The position numbers and the translations under genes were made by a program. Below are positions 52,901 to 61,588 of a DNA stretch of 64,000 bases, piece after piece (the first letter of the stretch is position 1; every line of letters starts with the position of its first letter). The DNA is from Pelecanus crispus. Lineage: Eukaryota; Chordata; Aves; Pelecaniformes; Pelecanidae. The notes beneath the pieces are model-generated. The model had not been told where the DNA came from, searched no databases, and saw nothing but the letters and a program-made list of their open reading frames with translations. The stretch covers positions 5,773,898 to 5,837,897 of the forward strand of contig NC_134660.1 of assembly GCF_030463565.1 (NCBI RefSeq), written 5' to 3'.

Positions 52901-55900
52901 CGTCGGACGCACTGGGGGACACCCCAAAGATGGGGACGGGCTGCGCTGCCGGCCGCTGCCCCTTTCCCGCGGGCATGGGGATGTCACCAAGGGATGGCCT
53001 GGCTCCCAGAGTGTTTTTTCCACTTGGGCTGTGCGCAGGGAGGAGGCTTCCAGCCGCCCTGGCTCGCTGGCAAGCGGCAACAACTGGGGACACATGTGTA
53101 ATGAGTTGGGGGTCGTTCTCAGCCACAACCCGGCCCCCAAAGCCGGGCGGTTGCCACCAAACGCGGGCGGCCCCGCGGCCCTGCCCTGAGCGCTGCCCGC
53201 TGCCCCTGTAGCTGAAGACGCGGGAGGGCTCGGAGTTCCTCATCCAGCACGACTCGGAGCAGATCATCGCCGCCTGGCAGAAGGCGATCGCCGACAGCAT
53301 CAGCAGGCTGGTGAGCAGGCGCCCGCCGCCCCCCGCCCCGGGGACGGGCACAGGGGTCTGACGCCGGCCCTTCCCTAGGGCACCGACCTCCCCGGCGAGG
53401 AGGATGCCGAGAGCGGGACGGAATTCGGCTCCCGGGAGAAGCTGGGGGGCGGCGAGGAGAAGAGGGCAGGTGAGCTGGGGCATCCCGGCGCAGGGACGGG
53501 CACCGGGGTGGCACCGGCATCCGGCGGACACGGTGGGGTGGCCACGGCGGCGTCTCCAGCTCCCGCGGCGGGGGGATGCGCTGGGAGCCCCCCGGTCCCT
53601 TGGGACCACGGTGACCTGTCTCCCGTCCCTGCCAGCGGCCGGGCAGGCAGCGGGCAGCGCCGGCGGCGAGAGCGACTCCAGCAAAGTCCGGAACAAACTC
53701 CGCAAGTTCCTGCAGAGGCGGCCGACGCTGCAGTCCCTGCGGGAGAAGGGCTACATCAAGGGTGGGTGCCAGGATGGGGCTGCGTCAGGGGTGGGTGCCA
53801 GGAGGGGCTGAGCCCCCTCGGGGTGTCCCCAGGCTGGGAGGCGGGGGGGCCACAGCCAGGGATGGAGCAGGGACAGCGGGTGGGGGGACCAAAGCCAAGC
53901 CTGACCCAAGGTCACGGTGATGGGCTTGGGCACGTCCCGTCACCTCCAGGCACCCCGTACAGGAGCGGGCCCCTCCTGCCGTGTCCCCAGCCCTGTCCCC
54001 GGCACCGGGCGTCCCTTCGGTGGCACCCGGCCGCGCTCAAGCCTCCGCTGCTTTTTCCAGATCAGGTTTTCGGCTGCTCCCTGGAAGCGCTGTGCGAGCG
54101 GGAGCGGGGGACGGTGCCGCGCTTCGTCCTGCAGTGCATCCAGACGGTGGAGAGGAGAGGTACGGCCCCGGGGCTCGGGGACAACCCGGGGGGCACCGGG
54201 CTGGGGACAGCGCTTGGTAAAGCCTAAATTTGATGGTTGGGTTTTCCCTGGAAGCTGGCTGCTGCGTTCCCGCAGAGTCACGCCGGTCACTGTCACCGTG
54301 TGTCCCCCCGGCTGCCAGGCAGCTCCCGGGGGACAGTGGGGACCCCCGGGGCTCCCTCGGTGGCGGCTGGCGTCACATCCCGGGGCGGGCTGTGGTTAAC
54401 CGGGAGCTTGTCCCCCCCCATCTCCACCGTCCTCTGCCAGGTCTGGACATCGACGGGCTGTACCGGGTCAGCGGCAACCTGGCCACCATCCAGAAACTGC
54501 GCTACAAAGTGGAGCACGGTAAGGAGGCCCGCGGTGACAGCAGGGGACAAACGGGATGTGACCCCCCCCGCCCGGGGGCAGGGGGACAGGGCTGTGGCCA
54601 GGGAGGGAGGGGCCGGGGACCCTCGCCCGTCCCCAGGGCTTCCGGCACCTGAGGTGCTGCCCCGGCCCCGCAGACGAGCACCTGGACCTGGATGACGGGC
54701 GCTGGGAGGACATCCACGTCGTCACCGGAGCGCTGAAGCTCTTCTTCCGGGAGCTGCCGGAGCCGCTCGTCCCCTTCGGCCACTTCGAGCAGTTCATCGC
54801 GGCCATCAGTGAGGCCTGGGGACGGGGTGGGATGGGATGGGATGGGATGGGATGGGATGGGATGGGATGGGATGGGATGGGATGGGATGGAGACAGGGAT
54901 GGGATGGGTTGGATGGGATGGGATGGGATGGGATGGGATGGGATGGGATGGGATGGGATGGGATGAGGACAGGGACAGGGATGGGATGGGATGGGATGGG
55001 ATGGGATGGGATGGGATGGGATGGGATGGGATGGGGACAGGGACGGGGATGTGATGGAATGGGGATGGGATGGGATGGGGACAGGGACAGGGACAGGGAC
55101 AGGGATGGGATGGGATGGGATGGGATGGGATGGGATGGGATGGGATGGGATGGGGACAGGGACAGGGACAGGGATGGGATGGGATGGGATGGGATGGGAT
55201 GGGATGGGATGAGGACAGGGACAGGGATGGGATGGGATGGGATGGGATGGGATGGGATGGGATGGGATGGGATGGGGACAGGGATGGGGATGTGATGGAA
55301 TGGGGATGGGATGGGATGGGATGAGATGGGGACAGGGACAGGGATGGGATGGGATGGGATGGGATGGGATGGGATGGGATGGGATGGGGACAGGGATGGG
55401 GATGTGATGGAATGGGGATGGGATGGGATGGGATGGATGGGATGGGATGGGATGGGATGGCATGGCATGGCATGGCATGGCATGGCATGGCATGGCATGG
55501 CATGGCATGGGATGGGATGGCATGGGATGGGATGGCATGGGATGGGATGGGATGGGATGGCATGGCATGGGATGGCATGGGATGGGATGGGGACAAGGAT
55601 GGGGATGGAGACAGGGATGAGGATTGGGATTGGGATTGGGATTGGGGATGGGGACAGGAACGGGAACAGGGATGGGGATGGGGATGGGGACGACATTGGG
55701 GATGGGGACAGGGATGGGGACAGGGATGGGGACAAACGCTCCGGCTGCCGGAGCCAGCACCCCAGCGCGTCTTCCCTTGCAGAGATGCAGGACCCGGCCA
55801 GGCGGGGCTGGTGCGTCCGTGACCTGGTGTTCTCCCCTCCCGCCCGCCCACCATGACACCATGAAGGTCCTCTTCCGCCACCTCTGCAGGTGACGCCCAT

Positions 55901-56170
55901 CTCACTCCCCCCAAACCCAGCCTGCTGCCAGGAAGGGGGTCAGGACCTGGGTTTGGGGACGTGCCAGGTGACACCATCCCTCGTCCCCGCAGGGTTATCG
56001 AGTATAAGGAGGAGAACCGCATGTCGGTGCAGAGCATCGCCATCGTCTTCGGCCCCACGCTGCTGCGGCCGGCGCGCGAGGAGGGGAACATGGCCATGCA
56101 CATGGTCTTCCAGAACCAGGTGGTGGAGCACATCCTCAACCAGTACAGCTACATCTTCCCCGACGGCTAA
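43261..56170 (+). CDS. ARHGAP27: ARHGAP27, SH3-WW-PH-RhoGAP protein (one RhoGAP exon frameshifted)
   Basis: Exons: 43261-43941, 48157-48585, 50271-50486, 50680-50790, 50892-50959, 51066-51153, 52771-52875, 53212-53310, 53379-53469, 53636-53761, 54061-54159, 54441-54518, 54674-54808, 55783-55889, 55993-56170. All are GT-AG with matching phases except 55783-55889, which carries one extra base. Discounting it gives 869 residues, against about 889 in human. Domains: SH3 (residues ~12-72), Ser/Arg-rich linker, two WW domains, PH, and a C-terminal RhoGAP domain whose arginine finger is in GLYRVSG (Arg codon 54464-54466) with the conserved [14 protein letters not shown] helix. ARHGAP27 (CAMGAP1) stimulates GTP hydrolysis by Rac1 and Cdc42 and is linked to clathrin-mediated endocytosis through CIN85. 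The third, C-terminal WW domain of human ARHGAP27 is not evident. Confidence 0.93.
45628..45699 (+). CDS. ARHGAP27: Possible alternative first coding exon of ARHGAP27
   Basis: An ATG in good context (cgccgcgATGg) opens 24 codons ([20 protein letters not shown] + HLGK) to the donor AAG|gtaggc, phase 0. Spliced to 48157 it would give an SH3-less isoform starting just before the WW domains. The upstream sequence is CpG-rich. Shorter ARHGAP27 isoforms lacking SH3 are known in mammals; this particular exon is my inference. Confidence 0.5.
46033..46862. repeat. 42-bp minisatellite in an ARHGAP27 intron
   Basis: Nineteen to twenty near-identical copies of a 42-bp unit (gggtgtccccggggtcaccc, tcccgtgctcccctccattc, ca) lie head to tail. 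Variants are single-base (ccta/cccc/cctg; cgtg/cctg; catt/catg/cgtg). The period is a multiple of three, which explains long open frames on both strands. Confidence 0.95.
47160..47760. repeat. Degenerate GTGGGTGC-rich minisatellite
   Basis: Units built from gtgggtgctg, atgatgtgggtgca and aatgctgggtgctgatg repeat irregularly. One segment of about 63 bp (beginning tgatgccaaggttggggtgc at 47521) is duplicated almost exactly at 47584. Confidence 0.8.
48157..48585 (+). CDS. ARHGAP27: ARHGAP27 exon 2: two WW domains
   Basis: The exon reads [20 protein letters not shown], then WW1 ([20 protein letters not shown], followed by ETTWDCPF) and WW2 ([20 protein letters not shown], followed by ETSWDPPH). 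Both have the two spaced Trp residues and the aromatic pair. Phase 0 at both ends, donor CAGAGG|gtgagc. Confidence 0.95.
48610..49140. repeat. GGAGAT / GAGAT microsatellite cluster
   Basis: (GGRGAT)n hexanucleotides at about 48612-48850 are followed by a pure (GAGAT)n pentanucleotide array at about 48853-49035, broken by a short (GGGAT)n run, and then GGAGAT again to 49139. The cluster ends exactly where a minus-strand CR1 begins. Confidence 0.95.
49144..50090 (-). mobile_element. CR1 LINE, 5'-truncated, minus strand
   Basis: Read on the minus strand it starts within the reverse-transcriptase ORF ([20 protein letters not shown]), continues ([60 protein letters not shown]) and ends with the CR1 3' UTR, whose reverse complement is attggaaaagacctttaagg near 49170. 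It is bracketed by GGAGAT/GGGGAT repeats on both sides, which suggests insertion into a pre-existing microsatellite in this ARHGAP27 intron. Confidence 0.95.
50091..50190. repeat. GGGGATGGAGAT microsatellite on the far side of the CR1
   Basis: About 90 bases of gatggggatggagat-type units, with gacatgg interruptions, resume directly after the 5' end of the CR1. Confidence 0.85.
50271..51153 (+). CDS. ARHGAP27: ARHGAP27 linker exons and start of the PH domain
   Basis: Exons 50271-50486 ([20 protein letters not shown], then [12 protein letters not shown]), 50680-50790 ([20 protein letters not shown]), 50892-50959 ([20 protein letters not shown]) and 51066-51153 ([20 protein letters not shown]). 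The [13 protein letters not shown] and NRTKT...GKRLR blocks match human ARHGAP27. The PH domain begins at the RGKRLRKNW junction. Confidence 0.93.
51170..51935. repeat. 20-bp minisatellite in an ARHGAP27 PH-domain intron
   Basis: About 38 units of exactly 20 bp, ccagcacccatgggatgggg and variants (caagatggga, tgggacaggg), drift to tccaacacccatgggatggg near 51690-51850. The ATGGGA/CCCATG core makes long frames on both strands. Confidence 0.95.
52771..53469 (+). CDS. ARHGAP27: ARHGAP27 PH-domain exons
   Basis: Exons 52771-52875 ([31 protein letters not shown]), 53212-53310 ([26 protein letters not shown]) and 53379-53469 ([20 protein letters not shown]). The first two complete the PH fold, with the conserved C-terminal Trp in IIAAWQKAI. 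The third is an acidic linker to the GAP domain. Confidence 0.93.
53636..54808 (+). CDS. ARHGAP27: ARHGAP27 RhoGAP exons with arginine finger
   Basis: Exons 53636-53761 ([20 protein letters not shown]), 54061-54159 ([20 protein letters not shown]), 54441-54518 ([20 protein letters not shown]) and 54674-54808 ([20 protein letters not shown]). The invariant catalytic Arg in LYRVSG and the [10 protein letters not shown] motif are intact. All four join in phase 1. Confidence 0.95.
54826..55735. repeat. GGGAT pentanucleotide array in a RhoGAP intron
   Basis: Nearly 800 bases of (GGGAT)n are interrupted by ggggacagggacagg spacers. A (GGCAT)n block lies at about 55459-55575, followed by gggattgggatt and ggggatgggg variants. 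The array fills the 974-nt intron almost from donor to acceptor. Confidence 0.95.
55783..55889 (+). CDS. ARHGAP27: ARHGAP27 RhoGAP exon with an apparent 1-base insertion
   Basis: The exon reads [17 protein letters not shown] in the correct frame and then meets a TGA after PPARPP. The following [14 protein letters not shown] is in a different frame. Incoming phase 1 and outgoing phase 2 require one base fewer than the 107 present. The surplus base most likely lies in the CCCC at 55834-55837 or the adjacent C-rich stretch to 55850. The flanking peptide is well conserved with human on both sides of the break. Confidence 0.88.
55993..56170 (+). CDS. ARHGAP27: ARHGAP27 last exon
   Basis: The acceptor ccccgcag leads into [20 protein letters not shown], then [12 protein letters not shown] and [18 protein letters not shown] with TAA at 56168-56170. 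The Asn of ENRMS and the FGPTLLRP block are conserved RhoGAP features. Confidence 0.95.
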
Positions 56171-56631
56171 AGGTGCGGGGACAAGCCCAGCGGCGGGGGA
56201 CGTGAAGGAGCAGGGTCTCGGTGGACGGACTTGGCTGCGTGTCACCTCAGACTGTGCGTGGTGACAACTGTGGGCTCAAGGAAGGGCAGCGCGGCGGCCC
56301 GGCTCGCTCAGGATGCGGCTCGAGGGACGGGTGCCGGAGCTGGCGGCACCCCGAGCACCCCGTCCTCTGCCTCCTGCTCCCACTGGGGCCGGATCCGCGG
56401 GGATGGAGCCCCGGGGGGGGTGTGGGGTTTTGGGGAAGAGACCTCAAGAGGGGACGATGGAGCCCTGCGGTCCCCAGTGGCACAGACCCGGCATCCCTCG
56501 GCAAGACGGTGGAGGTGCCCGGCCGGGCAGTGCCCGCGGGGACGGTGCCGCCGGCGGGGTGGGGCAGGGAGAAGCCGGGCTGTGCCGCAGCTGGAGCCCG
56601 CGTCCGGCACGAGCCCGCCGCCCCGTTCCCA

Positions 56632-56637
56632 AATAAA
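56632..56637 (+). terminator. ARHGAP27: ARHGAP27 polyadenylation signal AATAAA
   Basis: A canonical AATAAA follows the stop by about 460 bases. Minisatellite begins soon afterwards. Confidence 0.7.
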
Positions 56638-56639
56638 GA

Positions 56640-57300
56640 GCCCGTTCAGCTGTGAGGACGGCATTGCTGGCAGGGCACGGGACATCCCCGGGGACACCGG
56701 GGCACAGCGGGGGCTCGGTGCCCCTTGGCTCCGTGGGGACAAGGTGTGCCCCTTCTACCCCCAGAGGAGGAGGGGACCTCGGCATCCCCAGACCGCAGGC
56801 CACCACGGTGACCGCGTCCCCTGGGCTTTGGGACACCTTCCCTGCCCCATGGCATCGCAAGCGTCACCACAGGCAGCGGGGACGGGTGCTGAGAGCGATA
56901 CGGTGGGGAGCGGGTGCCGGTGGGACGCGAGGTTCTGCCACCCAGAGTCACCCCTCCGGGGTGGGGACACTTTGGGTCACGATGGCGACGATTTGGGACA
57001 CAACCAGGACAGTATGGGACACAAAAGGGACGGCAAGGGACACAACTGGAATGCTTTGGGACGTAACAGGGACACGAAAGGGCACGGCAGAGACAGGAGA
57101 AGGATGCTGTGGGACACGGTGGTGACGCTCTGGGACACGACGGGGGCAGGTCAGCATGCAACAGGGGTTTGGGACACAGTGGGGACGGCTGGGATGTCGA
57201 GGGGACACTTTGGGATGCAGCAGGGACACTTGGGGACACAACAAGGGCACTTTGGGGCGCGGTGGGGATACTTTGGGGTGTAATGGGGACACTTTGGGAT
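56640..57300. other. Spacer grading into minisatellite downstream of ARHGAP27
   Basis: From about 56960, loose units such as gggacacaacnagggcac appear and become regular by about 57300. I see no exon. Confidence 0.5.
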
Positions 57301-59220
57301 GTGAGGGGTCATGATGGAGACCCTTTGGGTTGCAGTGGGGACACTGTGGGGCACAAGAGGATGCTTCAGGGGCACAGCAGGGGTACTTTGGGACACAAGG
57401 GGACAGGACGGGGACCCTTTGGGATGCACTGGGGAGGTTTGGGGGCACAAGGGGAAACTTTGGGGGACAAGAGGATGCTTCAAGGGTGCGGCAGGGGGGC
57501 TTTGGGACAGGAGGGGATGCAATGGGGACCCTCTGGGATGCAGTGGGGACATTTTGGGGCACAAGGAGACACTTTGGGACATGAGGGGATGCAATGGGGA
57601 CACTTCAGGATGCAGCGGGGACACTTTGGGGCACAAGGAGACACTTTGGGACAGGAGGGGGTGCAATGGGGACCCTTCGGGATGCAGCAGGGACATTTTG
57701 GGGCACAAGGAGACACTTTGGGACACTTCAGGATGCAATGGGCACACTTTGGGATGCAGTGGGGACGTTTTGGGGCACAAGGAGACACTTTTTGGGATGC
57801 AATGGGGACACTTCGGGATGCAGGGGGGACGTTTTGGGGCACAAGGGGACACTTTGGGACAGGAGGGGGTGCAATGGGGACACTTCGGGATGCAGTGGGG
57901 GACTTTTGGGGCACAAGGAGACACTTTGGGACAGGAGGGGTGCAATGGGGACCCTTCGGGATGCAGTGGGGACGTTTTGGGGCACAAGGAGACACTTTGG
58001 GACAGGAGGGGGTGCAATGGGGACCCTTCGGGATGCAGGGGGGACGTTTTGGGGCACAAGGAGACACTTTGGGACAGGAGGGGATGCAATGGGGACCCTT
58101 TGGGATGCAGGGGGGACGTTTTGGGGCACAAGGAGACACGAGGGGGTGCAATGGGGACACTTTGGGATGCAGTGGGGACTTTTGGGGCACAAGGAGACAC
58201 TTTGGGACAGGAGGGGGTGCAATGGGGACCCTTTGGGATGCAGGGGGGACGTTTTGGGGCACAAGGAGACACTTTGGGACAGGAGGGGGTGCAATGGGGA
58301 CACTTTGGGATGCAGGGGGGACGTTTTGGGGCACAAGGAGACACGAGGGGGTGCAATGGGGACACTTTGGGATGCAGCGGGGACATTTTGGGGCACAAGG
58401 AGACACTTTGGGACAGGAGGGGGTGCAATGGGGACCCTTCGGGATGCAGGGGGGACATTTTGGGGCACAAGGAGACACTTTGGGACAGGAGGGGGTGCAA
58501 TGGGGACACTTTGGGATGCAGGGGGGACGTTTTGGGGCACAAAGGGACACTTTGGGACAGGAGGGGGTGCAATGGGGACACTTCGGGATGCAGTGGGGAC
58601 GTTTTGGGGCACGAGGAGACACGAGGGGGTGCAATGGGGACACTTTGGGATGCAGCAGGGACTTTTGGGGCACAAGGAGATACTTTGGGACAGGAGGGGA
58701 TGCAATGGGGACACTTCGGGATGCAGGGGGGGACGTTTGTGGGGCACAAGGAGACACTTTGGGACAGGAGGGGGTGCAATGGGGACCCTTCGGGATGCAG
58801 TGGGGACTTTTGGGGCACAAGGAGACACGAGGGGGTGCAATGGGGACCCTTTGGATGCAGTGGGGACTTTTGGAGCACAAGGAGACACTTTGGGACAGGA
58901 GGGGATGCAATGGGGACCCTTTGGGATGCAGGGGGGACGTTTTGGGGCACAAGGAGACACGAGGGGGTGCAATGGGACACTTTGGGATGCAGCAGGGACT
59001 TTTGGGGCACAAAGGGACACTTGGGACAGGAGGGGATGCAATGGGGACCCTTCGGGATGCAGCAGAGACTTTTGGGGCACAAGGGGACACTTTGGGACAC
59101 TTCAGGATGCGACGGGGACCCTTCGGGATGCAGGGGGGGCTTTTCGGGGCACAAGGGGACCCTTCGGGACAGGAGGGGACTCGACGGGGACCCTTCGGGA
59201 CGCAGGGGGACACTTTGGGA
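57300..59220. repeat. 72-bp minisatellite with array-long open frames on both strands
   Basis: About 25 units of a 72-bp repeat (ttttggggcacaaggagaca, ctttgggacaggagggggtg, caatggggacccttcgggat, gcagtggggacg). Some units lack about 10 bases between gagacac and gaggggg. Because 72 is divisible by three and stop codons are absent from several frames, it yields open frames of up to 819 codons. These show only the repeat (for example CPKVSPCAPK on the minus strand) and are not credible genes. Confidence 0.95.
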
Positions 59221-59415
59221 GGCGAAGGGCAAAGCCGGGGCCCCGCGGGCGCTGGGGGCGGGGCGGGCGGGGGCCGGGCCGGGGTCCCGGCGGGGGGGCC
59301 GGGGGCGGTGCCGGGCCCGGGGGGCAGAGCCGGGGCTGAGCCCCGCTGCCGGCCCCGCTCCGCGCCCCCCCGCCCGGCTCCATCTTGTGCGCGGCCGCCG
59401 CCGAGCGGCTCCAGG
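59221..59415 (+). promoter_or_regulatory. CpG-rich segment, possible promoter and first exon of the next gene
   Basis: A non-repetitive, very CpG-rich stretch contains gggggcggggcgggc and ggctccatcttgtgcgcggc (a YY1-like CAAGATGG on the minus strand). It ends in a donor-like GCTCCAG|gtgcgg at about 59413. By human synteny the next + strand gene would be MAP3K14, but no coding sequence of it is visible here. Confidence 0.35.
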
Positions 59416-59744
59416 TGCGGGGGGGCCGGGGGGATTGGGGGGGCCCGGGGGGGGGAGCGCGGCCCCGCGGGAGGGGACCCCGGGGCGCCCCCCCCTCGGG
59501 ACCCACGGAGCGATCCCCCCCACCCCGCCCCTTGGGACCCCCCGGGGCCGTAGGGGACCCCTGGGACCCGTGCCCCCCCCAGAGCCCTGAGGGCCCCCCG
59601 GAGCCAACACCCCCCCCCCCCCTCCGCCTTGGGACCCCCGGAGCCACCCCCCCCCCCCCTCGGGCCCTGCGGGACCCCGTCAGTGCCGTGTGTCCCCCCC
59701 GGCCCCCACCCGCCGGGCGGTGCAGGACCAGGGGCCGCATGGAA

Positions 59745-60750
59745 CCGGCACCAGCGACCCCCCCGGACCCTCACAGAACCCCCCCAGACCCCCCCAGCGA
59801 CCTCCCCCCAGGGACCCCCAGGGCCTCCTCAGACCCCCCACCAGCGACCCCCCCCCCCCCAGGGACCCCCAGGGCCCCCTCAGACCCCCCGCCAGCGACC
59901 CCCCCCCCAGGGACCCCCAGGGCCCCCTCAGACCCCCACCAGCGACCCCCCCACCAGGGACCCCCAGGGCCCCCTCAGACCCCCCCACCAGCGACCCCCC
60001 CCCAGGGACCCCCAGGGCCCCCCCAGACCTCGCCCACCCACGACCACCCCCCCAGGACCCTCACAGGGCCCCCCCAGGGACCCCCAGGGACCCCCCAGAC
60101 CTCGCCCACCCGCGACCACCCCACCAGGACCCTCACAGGGCCCCCCCAGACCCCCCCAGCGACCTCCCCCCCAGGGCCCCCCCAGACCTCGCCCACCCGC
60201 GACCACCCCACCAGGACCCTCACAGGTCCCCCCTAGAGCCCCCCACCAGCGACCCCCCCCAGGACCTTCACAGGGCTCTCCCTCAGACCCCCCCACCAGC
60301 ACCCCCCCCTCCAGGGCCCCCCCAGACCACCCACCAATGACCCCCCCTTGGGGCGTCACAGGGCCCCCCTAGACCCTCCCCCCCCAGCGACCCCCCCAAC
60401 CCCGGGCCCCCCAGACCCTCCACCAGCGACCCCCCCCAGGACCCTCACAGGAACCCCCAGACCCCCCACCAGCGTCCCCCCCACCCCACAGGCCCCCCCC
60501 AGACCCCCCCACCAATGACCCCCCCCTTGGGGCCTCACAGGGCCCCCCGAGTGCCCCCCACCAGCGATCCCCCAGGACCCCTCACAGGGCCCCCCGGCCC
60601 CCCCCCCCCCCCCCCCAGCGACCCCCCAACCCCGGGCCCCCCCAGACCCTCCACCAGCGACCCCCCCCCCCAGGACCCTCACAGGAACCCCCAGACCCCC
60701 CACCAGCGTCCCCCCCACCCCACAGGGCCCCCTCAGACCAGCAACCCCCC
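59745..60750. repeat. C-rich minisatellite (agaccccccaccagcgac units)
   Basis: Irregular units combine cccagggacccccagggccc, cctcagacccccaccagcga and ccaggaccctcacagg, separated by long C runs. The G-rich complement is dense in potential G-quadruplex tracts. A larger near-duplicate exists: about 60365-60530 resembles 60610-60740. Confidence 0.9.
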
Positions 60751-61588
60751 CCAGTCCCCCCCGGCGTCCCTCCAGGGACGCCCCCCCACCCCCCCCCCCC
60801 CACTTCCCCGCGCTGCCACAGGACCCCCAGTGCTCGGCGCTGCACGGGCAGGATCCGACCCCAGCCCAGCGGGGGGCAGGGGACCCCCGGGGCCGGGAGG
60901 TTGGGGCCCCCCCGGGGCTGTCACCCCCCCCCCGCACCCCAGGACCAGGCACCAAGGGGGTTACGGCTCAGGACCGCCTTTGGTGGCCCAAATCCCTCTT
61001 AAGGCATTAATGGGGGGGGGGGGGGGGGGGCACCATGAGTGTCCCCCCACTGTCCCCAGCCCTGCGGGGGGGGCGGGGACAAGGGCACCCGGCCTGGAAA
61101 TTTAAGCCAAATCACCAAACCTGGCTTAAAATTCAACGGGATTTAGGGGGGAAAACAGAAAAAGGTGGGAGGGGGGGATGGGATGCGCCGGGGAGCAGGG
61201 CTGGAGGGTTTGGGGGGGGGGCGCGCCTGGCACCCCCCCCCCGGGGGCCCCCCCTTAGGCAGGGTAAAGGTCGGCGCTGGCGGTGTTTGCCCGCGCGGTG
61301 CGGAAGTGGCACCGGCACCGTGGCACCGGCACCGGCTCGGCGGAGGCTCCCGGCTGGCAGCAGGTAGGAGGGGCAGAGCTGGGTGCCCCCCACCCCAGCA
61401 GGGGGGTCCCCCCTCCCCCCCCCAGCGTGGGCACCCACCCGGGACCCGCCCTCCGTCCCGCGCGGTGCCACGGGGGTCCCGGCCGGCTCTGCCCCACGCC
61501 GGTGTCCCCTGGGGCTGGCACGGCCGGGCGTCCTGCTCCCGGGGGGACGGGGGCGGGGGCCCCGCTGCTGCAGCGGGGGTGGCTCTGG
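60751..61588. other. GC-rich spacer between two minisatellites
   Basis: The stretch contains a poly-G run at about 61012-61030 and C-rich and G-rich blocks. I find no exon with recognisable homology. Confidence 0.4.

Noticed and set aside
54468-56139. Minus-strand frames of [10 protein letters not shown] repeats and + strand GWDGM repeats
   Set aside because: Translations of the GGGAT pentamer; five-base units cycle through all frames without stops.
57109-59774. Very long frames on both strands (VQWGPFGMQ and CPKVSPCAPK repeats)
   Set aside because: They follow the 72-bp period exactly, and both strands are equally open with no other protein features.
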